Below are positions 1 through 7,176 of a stretch of DNA of 33,017 nucleotides, piece by piece. Each line of letters starts with the position of its first letter. Positions within the stretch are counted from its first letter, which is position 1. The notes under the pieces are model-generated. The model saw only the letters and a list, made by a program, of their open reading frames with translations, did not search any database and was not told the DNA's origin. A program made the position numbers and the translations under genes. Source of the DNA: AG25 sp035604455 (GTDB lineage: Bacteria > Gemmatimonadota > Gemmatimonadetes > Gemmatimonadales > GWC2-71-9); the NCBI GenBank assembly GCA_035604455.1, contig DATNIM010000084.1, forward strand, positions 1 through 33,017, given 5' to 3'.

Positions 1-68
1 TCTTGCGAGTGGAGCCCGTGGCACCGCAGGGCCCAGGCGTCACCGTTTCGCTCACGCTTCCCAACTGA
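1..68 (+). CDS. C-terminal end of an unidentified protein (truncated by window edge)
   Basis: The third forward frame is open from the window edge and ends at a TGA at 66-68. It encodes about 21 residues ending VTVSLTLPN. A strong hairpin follows 4 nt after the stop, which supports this as the true end of a gene running in from the left. The alternating hydrophobic and polar residues suggest a terminal beta strand, but the fragment is too short to assign a family. Confidence 0.5.
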   Translation, partial: LRVEPVAPQGPGVTVSLTLPN

Positions 69-72
69 ACTG

Positions 73-100
73 GTCCGGGCACCGAGACCGGTGCCCGGAC
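73..100 (+). terminator. Hairpin terminator after the leftmost partial gene
   Basis: A perfect 11-bp GC-rich inverted repeat (gtccgggcacc / ggtgcccggac) has a 6-nt loop. It starts 4 nt after the stop of the partial gene. There is no clear T-run, so it may work as a strong-stem terminator or as a 3' end stabiliser. Confidence 0.7.
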
Positions 101-279
101 TGCGTCTCAGGCAGGTGCAAGCGCTCTGGTGAGGGTGACGAGCGTTTGCGTAGCATTCCCTAATGAGAATCCCCGACTCACGAATCCATCGTGCGACGTA
201 GGGCTGACGCGTGCGGCTTCGTGCTCGGTTGGGCGAGCGCGCCTGCCTATGCGTGGCTCCCCCCGGGGTGCACCCTCCC
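101..279 (+). promoter_or_regulatory. Leader of the TonB-dependent receptor with a possible Fur half-site
   Basis: No gene is seen in this 179-nt stretch between the hairpin and the receptor start. Within it, aatgagaatc at 162-171 matches the left half of the Fur boxes common upstream of siderophore receptor genes. The right half is not recognisable. An iron-controlled promoter is plausible for a TonB-dependent receptor, but the support is one half-site only. Confidence 0.2.
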
Positions 280-2541
280 ATGAGTCGGCGGATCGCAGTT
301 TGGTTGTTTGCGCCGCTCGTGGTGCTCCCACTCGTCTTCATCCCCCTGCGGGCCCAGACGCCTGTCGACTCGGCCCATGCCGATTCGGTCCGAGCGGATT
401 CGGTCGAGCGCGAGCGACAGCGGGTGCTCCGCGCGGCCCTCGAACATGAAGACAGCGTGCGCACCGATTCGCTTCGTCACTACCTCTTGGAACGCGTGGT
501 CGTCAAAGCCACCCGGCTATCGGGAGTAGACGAGCGCGCCTCGGTAGAGGTCGAGCAGGTGAATCTCGAGCAGGCCGTCCCCATTCCGATCCCGACCGCA
601 GCACCCACAGCGCTCGAGCAGTTGCCGGGGATCAGCACGTTCAACGATCAAGGGAGCCCGCTCCAGCCCGAGATCGAGGTGCGAGGCTTCACGCTCTCGC
701 CCGTGGTCGGGTCCCCGCAGGGCGTCGGCGTCTTCCTGAACGGTGTCCGGGTGAACGAACCGGACGCCCAGGAAGTGAACTTCGACCTCCTGCCCATGGC
801 GGCGGTCGACGGGACGTCCCTCGTGCGGGGCTCGAACGTGCTCTTCGGACGCAACTCGCTCGGCGGCACGTTGCTCCTGTCGACGCGGCGAGGGGGAGAC
901 AAACCGGAGGCCGAGGTTGAGCTCGGAGGCGGGTCCTTCGGCCAGCAGACCTACTCGTTCACGGGCGGGGGCAAGGCGGACGGCTTCGATGGGTTCGTGG
1001 CGGGTGCCTACTCAGACGAGGTGGGATGGCGCGACGCGACGGCGGCTCGCACGCGCAATGTGTTCGCGACGATCGGGCGCCAGTTCGGCGCGAGTCACGA
1101 TTCCGGCGACATCGCGCTCGATCTCCTCTACGGGAACGACAAGATCTTGCAGGCGGGGTCCTTGCCCGAGAGTTACCTCGCGGACTTCCCGCAGCTCAAC
1201 TACACGCCCGGCGACTTCTTCGCACCCGAGGCCTACGCGGTGATCCTCCGCGGCAACGACCTCGTGGCCGGGGGCGTGTTGCGCGGCACGGCCTTCTACC
1301 GTCGGAATAACTACGAGCAGTACAACAACAATGTGCCGCCCGTGAATCCGACGACCGACGGGTTCGTCGACAATCGCTCGGGCGGCGCCACACTCGAATG
1401 GACCAGGGCGCTCGTCATCGGACTTCCCGTGGGGTTCACGATCGGCACCGAGTTCGAGCAGGACGGGGTGACGTATCACCTCTATGAGATCGACGCGGAC
1501 AGCGGAGACTCGCTTACGACTCTCGCTGAGGTCTCTCCCCAGCTGAACCTCGGGGCATACGCGCAGGCGATCGTTTCGGTCAACAGGCGTCTCGACGTCA
1601 CCCTCGGGGTGCGGGGGGACTACGTCCGGATCCCCTACGTGGACCAACTCGTCGACTCAAATAGCGCGACCAGCACCTACAGCCGGTTGTCGCCCGAACT
1701 CGGGGCGAGCTATCGCGTTTCGGAGGGGTTCAAGGTGTACGTCGCGTACCGGGGTGGGTTTCGGGCGCCCGCCGCCCTCGAGCTCGCGTGCGCGAGCCCG
1801 GCGGCCCCGTGCTCGCTGCCGTCGGCGCTTGGAGCCGATCCCGCTCTCCTCCCCGTGACCACCCAGGACCACGAAGCGGGGATCGACGCCCGGCTGTCGC
1901 GGTTGACGATCGACGCCGACGCCTTCTGGACAGATGTCACGAACGACATCGAGTTCGCGTCCCCGACGCTCACCCAGGTCTACTACATCAACATGCCGAA
2001 GACGAGACGGGCGGGCTTCGAGGTGTCGACCGAGCTTGCCTTGGCGAAAGGCCTCAGGCTCATGGCCTCCTACAGCTACGTCGCGGCGACCTATCAGAGC
2101 AGCGTCCAGATCGCGACCGCCGACACGGCCCCCAAGCCGACCCAACCCGGGGACATCTTTCCCAACTCCCCCCTGCATCGCGGGCGGTTGGGCCTCGGGC
2201 TCTCCCGCCAGCTCGGACGGGTCCTGTTCAACGGCGAGCTCGACGCGCGCTTCTATTCCGGTCAATACTTACAGGGCGACGAGTCGAACCAGCGAGCGCA
2301 GATCCCGGGCTACACTGAGACCGGGCTGCGCGGGCGCCTGGGGCTGGGGAAGTACGGACTGGAGTTCGAAATCGATAATCTCTTGAACGATCACTACAGC
2401 ACCTACGGGATTCTGAGCCAGAATTTGCTGGTCCCGCCGGGCGCGCCCGCTTCGATCGAGTCACCCGATGGCGAGGTGGTACCGTTCTTGACCCCCGCTC
2501 CGCCGCGCCGCTTCACCCTCACGTTCTCGGCCCGGTTGTAG
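280..2541 (+). CDS. TonB-dependent outer-membrane receptor
   Basis: This is a TonB-dependent transporter of about 753 residues, an outer-membrane 22-strand beta barrel that takes up large ligands using energy from TonB-ExbBD. I chose the ATG at 280 because it opens a clear signal peptide (MSRRIAVWLFAPLVVLPLVF..RAQ). A GTG at 211 in the same frame would put 23 unlikely residues in front of it. A Ser-Asp-rich linker follows (repeated DSV motifs), then the plug domain: VVVKATR, LEQLPGIS, IEVRGF, VFLNGVRVNEP and the VLFGRNSLGGTLL motif that closes the plug. The rest is barrel-like, with many aromatic strands and an FRAPAALEL motif, ending in FTLTFSARL. The substrate cannot be read from the sequence; iron chelates, cobalamin, sugars or peptides are all possible. 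It lies between two hairpins and so is probably transcribed alone. Confidence 0.92.
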   Translation: MSRRIAVWLFAPLVVLPLVFIPLRAQTPVDSAHADSVRADSVERERQRVLRAALEHEDSVRTDSLRHYLLERVVVKATRLSGVDERASVEVEQVNLEQAVPIPIPTAAPTALEQLPGISTFNDQGSPLQPEIEVRGFTLSPVVGSPQGVGVFLNGVRVNEPDAQEVNFDLLPMAAVDGTSLVRGSNVLFGRNSLGGTLLLSTRRGGDKPEAEVELGGGSFGQQTYSFTGGGKADGFDGFVAGAYSDEVGWRDATAARTRNVFATIGRQFGASHDSGDIALDLLYGNDKILQAGSLPESYLADFPQLNYTPGDFFAPEAYAVILRGNDLVAGGVLRGTAFYRRNNYEQYNNNVPPVNPTTDGFVDNRSGGATLEWTRALVIGLPVGFTIGTEFEQDGVTYHLYEIDADSGDSLTTLAEVSPQLNLGAYAQAIVSVNRRLDVTLGVRGDYVRIPYVDQLVDSNSATSTYSRLSPELGASYRVSEGFKVYVAYRGGFRAPAALELACASPAAPCSLPSALGADPALLPVTTQDHEAGIDARLSRLTIDADAFWTDVTNDIEFASPTLTQVYYINMPKTRRAGFEVSTELALAKGLRLMASYSYVAATYQSSVQIATADTAPKPTQPGDIFPNSPLHRGRLGLGLSRQLGRVLFNGELDARFYSGQYLQGDESNQRAQIPGYTETGLRGRLGLGKYGLEFEIDNLLNDHYSTYGILSQNLLVPPGAPASIESPDGEVVPFLTPAPPRRFTLTFSARL

Positions 2542-2545
2542 CAAA

Positions 2546-2567
2546 ACGGCCGGGCGAGCCCGGCCGT
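2546..2567 (+). terminator. Hairpin terminator after the TonB-dependent receptor
   Basis: A 9-bp perfect stem (acggccggg / cccggccgt) with a tight 4-nt loop lies 4 nt after the receptor stop, preceded by a short A-run. Because the next gene is convergent, it could act on both strands: the A-run on the plus strand is a T-run for minus-strand transcripts. Confidence 0.7.
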
Positions 2568-2594
2568 ATCGACGCACGTCCCTGCATGGTCTGC

Positions 2595-3104
2595 TTAGGG
2601 CGGAGGCCCGCCGTCGCGGTCCCGCGGCCCAAGCATCTGGTCGCGCCGATGCCGACGCATCTCGCTGATCCGTTCCTGGAGCTGCTGGCGCATCATCTGA
2701 TAGCGTGCGCGTTGCACGGGCGTCAGGTAGCCCGCCATCTCCTGGTCTTCATCCTGCTCGAGCTTCATCAGAGCCGTGCGGCCCTGGTCGCGTGCCGCCA
2801 GGAGCTTGGTCACGCTGTCCGCGTCGGCGGCGGCGCCGGGGCGGAGCTGCTCACGAAGAGCCTGCTGGACCTGCCGCTGACTCTGCGCGATCGGGCGCCG
2901 ATCTGCGGCGAAGCGGTCCTCGGTGGCCTGGAGTTTCGTCGCCTGGTCGGGCGTCAACGCGAGTTCCTGTTGCACGTGCTCGTGCCAGCGCTTGCGGAAC
3001 TCCTGGAGCAGGCGCGGCGGCGGTCCGCCGGTCGAATCGGTCGGCTGCTGCGCCCCGAGCGTGGGGCCCAGGATCAGGGCGAGAGCGACGAGCCAGCGCG
3101 CCAT
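2595..3104 (-). CDS. Spy/CpxP-like periplasmic LTxxQ protein
   Basis: This is a 169-residue secreted helical protein. A signal peptide (MARWLVALALILGPTLGAQ) is followed by two LTxxQ motifs, LTPDQATKL and LTPVQRARY, the hallmark of the Spy/CpxP family of periplasmic ATP-independent chaperones and envelope-stress modulators. The region between them is rich in Gln, Arg and Asp, as expected for a long amphipathic helical cradle. The tail is charged and ends in proline (RDRDGGPPP). It starts 3 nt after the stop of the preceding membrane protein and is the third gene of an operon headed by an ECF sigma factor. That position suggests a periplasmic sensor or chaperone for the sigma regulon. The family call is good; the exact role is inferred. 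Confidence 0.75.
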   Translation of the reverse strand: MARWLVALALILGPTLGAQQPTDSTGGPPPRLLQEFRKRWHEHVQQELALTPDQATKLQATEDRFAADRRPIAQSQRQVQQALREQLRPGAAADADSVTKLLAARDQGRTALMKLEQDEDQEMAGYLTPVQRARYQMMRQQLQERISEMRRHRRDQMLGPRDRDGGPPP

Positions 3105-3107
3105 GCG

Positions 3108-3524
3108 TCAGCTAGTGAGCGACTTCAACAGACTGCGCAGCTCGGTCGGCGTCAGCTGTTCGATGCCGGCTTCGATCGAGGGCGGGTCCTCGTCGACTGC
3201 GTTCACATCGGTCCGCTCAAGCCCGTTCATCACTTCGCCGAGCTGCGGTGCGGACAGATCGCTCACATCGACCGCGACCGGCGCTGCCACCGCGCTCGTG
3301 CGGTGCGAGAGTTGGCGCACCACGGTGCCCCCCGCCACGAGCAGCACCAGGGATGCTGCAAGCGCGAGCCAGGGCTGCAGCGGGCGGTGTACCTTCGGCG
3401 CCTGGCGTAGGCGCTTGAGTACGGCGACCGCGGTCTGCGCCGGGTCGATCTGGCCAGCCGCCCGCTCGCCAAGCTGGCGCGCGAGGGCGACGAGTTCCGC
3501 GTCGGGGATGTCTGGTTCGTTCAT
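3108..3524 (-). CDS. Single-pass membrane protein, candidate anti-sigma factor
   Basis: This 138-residue protein has a cytoplasmic-looking N-terminus of about 50 residues, one transmembrane helix at about residues 51-69 (PWLALAASLVLLVAGGTVV), and an acidic outer portion. Its start overlaps the ECF sigma stop by 4 nt (ATGA), so the two are translationally coupled. This is the usual arrangement for a sigma factor and its membrane anti-sigma factor. It lacks the Cys/His zinc anti-sigma motif, and I recognise no domain. The anti-sigma role therefore rests on topology and position. Confidence 0.6.
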   Translation of the reverse strand: MNEPDIPDAELVALARQLGERAAGQIDPAQTAVAVLKRLRQAPKVHRPLQPWLALAASLVLLVAGGTVVRQLSHRTSAVAAPVAVDVSDLSAPQLGEVMNGLERTDVNAVDEDPPSIEAGIEQLTPTELRSLLKSLTS

Positions 3525-4063
3525 CGCAAGTGTTCCTTCAACCGCTTGACCGCGTGATGGTAATGGACACGAGCCGCTCCGGTCGACGTGCCCAAGGCCG
3601 TCGCTATGTCCTCGTATTCCATGCCCTGCTGCGCCCGCATAAGAAATACATCGCGCTGCATGGGCGGTAAGTGCTTCAACTCCTGAGCCAGTCGCTCCTC
3701 GGCTTCGGACGCGACGGCCCGCTCGGCCGGATCGCCGCCTGGGGCCCGGAGGTCCTCCTCAAGGGGGACCACCCGCACGCGCCGTGCCCGCCGTCCGGCG
3801 TCCTTCAGCGCGTTGCTGCCGATCGTCAGCAGCCACGTCCGGAACTGACACTGCCCTCGGAACCGGTCGACTGCCCGAAAGGCCCGCACAAACGTCTCCT
3901 GCACCAGATCGTCCACATCCGCTTCCGGCGCGCCCGCGCCGGCGAGAAAGCGCGCCAGCGCTCGGGTATGCCGCTGCACCAGCTCGGTCGCTGCCCGCTC
4001 ATCGCCCTGCTGCCACGCTGCAATTAAGGCCGCATCGGTCGCGGCGACGGGGTCCGCTGCCAC
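3521..4063 (-). CDS. ECF-family RNA polymerase sigma factor
   Basis: This is a 180-residue sigma-70 factor of the extracytoplasmic function group. The region 2 core is visible: ARFLAGAGAPEADVDDLVQETFVRAFRAVDRF, quoted here as DVDDLVQETFVRAF plus FRTWLLTIGSNALKD for the -10 binding segment. Region 4 has LPPMQRDVFLMRAQQGMEY followed by the helix-turn-helix (DIATALGTSTGAARVHYHHA) that reads the -35 element. Length fits the family. The start is a GTG with GAGGG about 10 nt upstream. It heads a three-gene unit with a membrane protein and an LTxxQ protein, so it probably responds to an envelope signal and controls its own operon. Confidence 0.92.
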   Translation of the reverse strand: MAADPVAATDAALIAAWQQGDERAATELVQRHTRALARFLAGAGAPEADVDDLVQETFVRAFRAVDRFRGQCQFRTWLLTIGSNALKDAGRRARRVRVVPLEEDLRAPGGDPAERAVASEAEERLAQELKHLPPMQRDVFLMRAQQGMEYEDIATALGTSTGAARVHYHHAVKRLKEHLR

Positions 4064-4259
4064 TATGGCCCTCGGGTGAATGGACGCACGACGCCGCCCA
4101 ATATTAACGCCTTGCGATCGCTTGAGTGGGCCCTAGCTTCAAGCCCAGCCGCAAGTTGCGACGTTCAGGGGCGCACCACATGAAGCGCCCACGCCACAGC
4201 GCCCGGCTCCCAGACCCGATGCGCCACATCCCAAGCCGCCCCGCCCCTGAGCTCCCCGC

Positions 4260-4940
4260 ATGAGGCCCCTCGTGATTGCCCACCGGGGCGCCTCGGGGGT
4301 CGAGCTCGAGAACTCACGAGCCGCGTTCCGGGCCGCTGGGCGGTTGGGGGCGGACGGCGTCGAGCTCGACGTCCATGCCGCCCGGGATGGTACCCTGGTC
4401 GTTCATCACGACCCGCGCATCGACGGCCGCCTGATCACGACCCTCGCCGCGGCAGAGCTCGCCCAGCTGCGGCTCGCAAACGGCGAACCCCCTCCGACTC
4501 TGGACGACGCGCTCGCCGCCTGCGGGGCTCTCCGCGTCTTCGTCGAGTTGAAGACACTTGGGCCCGAGTGCGACGCAAAGCTCCTCCAGGTCCTCGACCG
4601 CGGCCCCCATCCGACCGGGTACGCCGTGCACAGCTTCGACCACCGCATCATCAAGCGGCTCGGCGAACGGCGGCCGACGCTCCCGCGCGGCGTGCTCTCG
4701 AGCTCCTACCCCGTGCGCCCGCTCGTCGCGCTCGAGGACGCCGGGGCCACGATGCTGTGGCAGGAGGCGGACATGCTCGATGCCGCCCTCGTCTCCGCTG
4801 TGCATACCATGCGATGCGCAGTCTTTGTGTGGACCGTGAACACGGACGAGGAAATGGAACACGCGCTCGCGCTCGGGGTGGACGGTATCTGTACCAATTA
4901 CCCCGACCGCGGACGAGGCGCGGTAGGTGCCAGGGACTGA
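4260..4940 (+). CDS. Glycerophosphodiester phosphodiesterase
   Basis: This 226-residue enzyme of the GDPD family hydrolyses glycerophosphodiesters to glycerol-3-phosphate and an alcohol. The signature is complete: HRGA at residues 8-11, ENS at 17-19 (family PENT), GADGVELDVHAARDG at about 30-44 with metal-binding Glu35 and Asp37, and HHD at 49-51. The C-terminal half keeps FVELK, the YAVHSFDH strand, and the terminal VWTVN...GVDGICTNYPD pattern. There is no signal peptide, so it is probably cytoplasmic. It starts 196 nt from the divergent sigma operon, and the next gene follows after 71 nt. Glycerophospholipid turnover and phosphate scavenging are the likely roles. Confidence 0.92.
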   Translation: MRPLVIAHRGASGVELENSRAAFRAAGRLGADGVELDVHAARDGTLVVHHDPRIDGRLITTLAAAELAQLRLANGEPPPTLDDALAACGALRVFVELKTLGPECDAKLLQVLDRGPHPTGYAVHSFDHRIIKRLGERRPTLPRGVLSSSYPVRPLVALEDAGATMLWQEADMLDAALVSAVHTMRCAVFVWTVNTDEEMEHALALGVDGICTNYPDRGRGAVGARD

Positions 4941-5011
4941 TCGCGCGTGACGTGGCATTTCGCCTCCCCGCTCGGGCGACTAGCTTCCGCCGCTCGACTC
5001 CTCTTGAGGAT

Positions 5012-5749
5012 ATGCACAGGCTCGCCTTCGTGCTCGCTGCCGCCCTCGGGCTTGGGCCCCCGCCCAAGCCGCTGCGGTTTGACCTGACCGCACTTCCCGT
5101 GAGCCGGGACTCCTTCGTCTTCTATTTCGACGATGATCAGCGGGGATGGGCCGTGTGGCAGTACGAGCTCCGCACCGAGGGCGCGCGCCAGGAGGTTCTG
5201 TATACCGCGGCGTCCGACTTCGAGCCGAGCGTGGACGAGCGGATGCGCGTGGTCGTCGACCGCCATACGGGCGCCCCGGTTGAGTCGTTTCGCCACACAG
5301 AGTTTACGGGTCCCGGCGACACCGTGTGGATCGAGCATCATCTGGTGGTGAAGAACGGACGCGTCACCGGACGGCGGATCGTTGCCACCAAGACTCACGG
5401 TACGGACACGATCGCCGTGAGCCACGCCGTGCCTCCGGCCGCTGTGTGGTCGAGTTACGAGCTGTTTGCGGCCGCGGTGACGAACGCGGTTCCGGGGGAT
5501 TCGCTCGTCGGACGCGCGTTCGATGAAGCGAAGGACTCCGTCGTGCCGCTCACGTTTGTAGCCGAGCAGCCGGTGGCGATCGACGTCCCGGCGGGGCACA
5601 TGGATGTGCTGCCGCTTCGGAGCAGCGATTTCCTGCGCCTGTACGTGACCCGCAGCACCCCGCGCCGCGTGGTCATGGGCGAGACCTTGGACCGCCGGTT
5701 CCGCTTCGAGCTCGCCGCCACGGGTCCCGTGGTGCCCTCCGAACCTTGA
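5012..5749 (+). CDS. Secreted protein of unknown function, related to the C-terminal domain of the second M16 protein
   Basis: This protein of 245 residues has a short hydrophobic N-terminus (MHRLAFVLAAALGLG) that could be a signal peptide. The ATG at 5012 has GAGG just upstream; the same frame is open further upstream but overlaps the phosphodiesterase gene. The body looks all-beta. Near its end, the pattern IDVPAGHMDVL...LYVTRSTPRRVV matches VTVPAGTFQTY...MFVTTATPHRLI near the end of the M16-like protein at 7173-9257, and earlier blocks also correspond. The two appear to share a domain similar to DUF3108-type periplasmic beta proteins. The stop overlaps the region that supplies the ribosome binding site of the next gene, so it is coupled to the M16 pair. 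Function is unknown. Confidence 0.75.
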   Translation: MHRLAFVLAAALGLGPPPKPLRFDLTALPVSRDSFVFYFDDDQRGWAVWQYELRTEGARQEVLYTAASDFEPSVDERMRVVVDRHTGAPVESFRHTEFTGPGDTVWIEHHLVVKNGRVTGRRIVATKTHGTDTIAVSHAVPPAAVWSSYELFAAAVTNAVPGDSLVGRAFDEAKDSVVPLTFVAEQPVAIDVPAGHMDVLPLRSSDFLRLYVTRSTPRRVVMGETLDRRFRFELAATGPVVPSEP

Positions 5750-5760
5750 GGATCCCCAGC

Positions 5761-7176
5761 GTGGCCCTGTTTTCGCGCCGAGCCTCGGCGCTCGTCATTC
5801 CGCTCGCGCTCTGCTCCGCTCATCCCGCGAGCGCGCAGGCCCCTGCGGCCTCCGCCACGGCGCCGACGCCCGTGGGCACGGTCGACTTCCGGACGTTCAC
5901 GCTGCCCAACGGCCTGCGAGTCATCTATGCGCAGGACCATACGACGCCCGTCGTCGCGGTCGACATCTGGTACAACGTCGGGTCGCGGAACGAGACCCCC
6001 GGCCATTCGGGGTTCGCGCACCTCTTTGAGCACCTGATGTTCGAGGGATCGGCCCATGCGCCGAAGGGCCTCCACTCGCACCTGATCGAGCGCGCGGGCG
6101 GTGAGGACAACGCGTCGACCGCCGAGGATCGGACCGACTACTACGCCGTGGTCCCGTCAAACAATCTCAACGTCGTCCTCTGGCTCGAGGCGGACCGCAT
6201 GCGCGCGCTCGCCGTCACCGAGGACGCCTTCCACAACCAGCGCGAGACGGTGGAAGAGGAGCGCCGGCTACGGGTGGAGAACGAACCTTATGGGTCGGTC
6301 TTCGCCGAGAGCATCACCTGGCTCTTCGACAGCACGACGTGCTTCCCCTATGCCCATTCGGTGATCGGGTCCGTGCAGGACCTGGACGCGGCCCAGCTCC
6401 CTGAGGTGCAGGCGTTCCACACGATGTACTACGCGCCCAACAACGCGACCCTGGTCGTCACCGGCGACTTCCGCGTGGCCGAGCTCAGGCACCTCGTGAA
6501 CGCCTACTTTGCCACGATCCCCTCACAACCGCCGCCGCCCCGCGTGACGTGCAAGTCCCGCCTGAGTCCCGGTGTCGAGCGGCGCACGATCACGGACGTC
6601 CATGCGATGCTGCCCGGGATCGCGCGGCTCTACCGGATCCCGCCCCACGACGATCCGGACACGCCCGCGCTCGGTCTTCTGACCGTGATCCTGGGCGAGG
6701 GGGAGAGCTCGCGGCTCAACGTGGGCGTCGTGCGCCGTGACAAGGCGGCACTCGGTATCCAGGCGAGCATCAACCCGTACGACTCGCGGCGGGGCCCGGG
6801 CGTGCTCGTCATCTTCGGGGTGTCAAACCAAGGCGTCACCCCGGCGACGCTCGACAGCCTCATCGGCCGCGAACTCGACAGCCTCCGCACGACCGGCGTC
6901 GGCGATGACGAGCTCGCCAAGGCGAAGAACATGCTGCGCGCCGATTTCGTCCACAGCCGCGAGACGGCCATCGGGCGCGCCGAGGAGCTGCAGCACTATG
7001 CGATGTTCCACGCCGCGCTGAGCGAGATCAACACCGACTTTGACCGATACCTGGCCGTGACCTCGGCCGACGTGCGTCGCGTGGCGAGGAAGTACCTCGA
7101 TCCTGCGAACCTCCTCGACGTGACGGTCGTGGCCCCTGCGTCGGCCACCGCGCCGACGGGAGGGAACGGCGAATGA
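5761..7176 (+). CDS. M16-family zinc metallopeptidase (catalytic subunit)
   Basis: This is a pitrilysin-like (M16) peptidase of 471 residues, exported by an N-terminal signal peptide ending ASAQ. The inverted zinc motif HxxEH is present as HLFEH at residues 87-91, and the third zinc ligand lies 76 residues on, at Glu167 in TVEEERR. It should therefore be catalytically active on peptides in the periplasm. The second half is the degenerate partner lobe typical of M16B proteins. I prefer the GTG at 5761 because GAGG at 5748-5751 is well placed; a TTG at 5746 would overlap the upstream stop. It overlaps the next gene by 4 nt (ATGA). Such genes usually come as pairs forming a heterodimer of one active and one inactive subunit. 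Confidence 0.92.
   Translation: MALFSRRASALVIPLALCSAHPASAQAPAASATAPTPVGTVDFRTFTLPNGLRVIYAQDHTTPVVAVDIWYNVGSRNETPGHSGFAHLFEHLMFEGSAHAPKGLHSHLIERAGGEDNASTAEDRTDYYAVVPSNNLNVVLWLEADRMRALAVTEDAFHNQRETVEEERRLRVENEPYGSVFAESITWLFDSTTCFPYAHSVIGSVQDLDAAQLPEVQAFHTMYYAPNNATLVVTGDFRVAELRHLVNAYFATIPSQPPPPRVTCKSRLSPGVERRTITDVHAMLPGIARLYRIPPHDDPDTPALGLLTVILGEGESSRLNVGVVRRDKAALGIQASINPYDSRRGPGVLVIFGVSNQGVTPATLDSLIGRELDSLRTTGVGDDELAKAKNMLRADFVHSRETAIGRAEELQHYAMFHAALSEINTDFDRYLAVTSADVRRVARKYLDPANLLDVTVVAPASATAPTGGNGE

Noticed and set aside
1012..1647. A 211-codon minus-strand frame inside the TonB-dependent receptor
   Set aside because: The receptor is continuous on the plus strand with plug and barrel patterns; the antisense frame has no coding signature.
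2586..3410. A 274-codon plus-strand frame over the Spy-like and membrane-protein genes
   Set aside because: Both minus-strand genes have signal or membrane segments, motif matches and coupled starts; the plus frame lacks these.
4081..4140. TAATAT on the minus strand as the -10 of the sigma-factor operon
   Set aside because: There is no acceptable -35 hexamer at 16-18 nt, and an ECF-dependent promoter would look different. I could not decide on a site.
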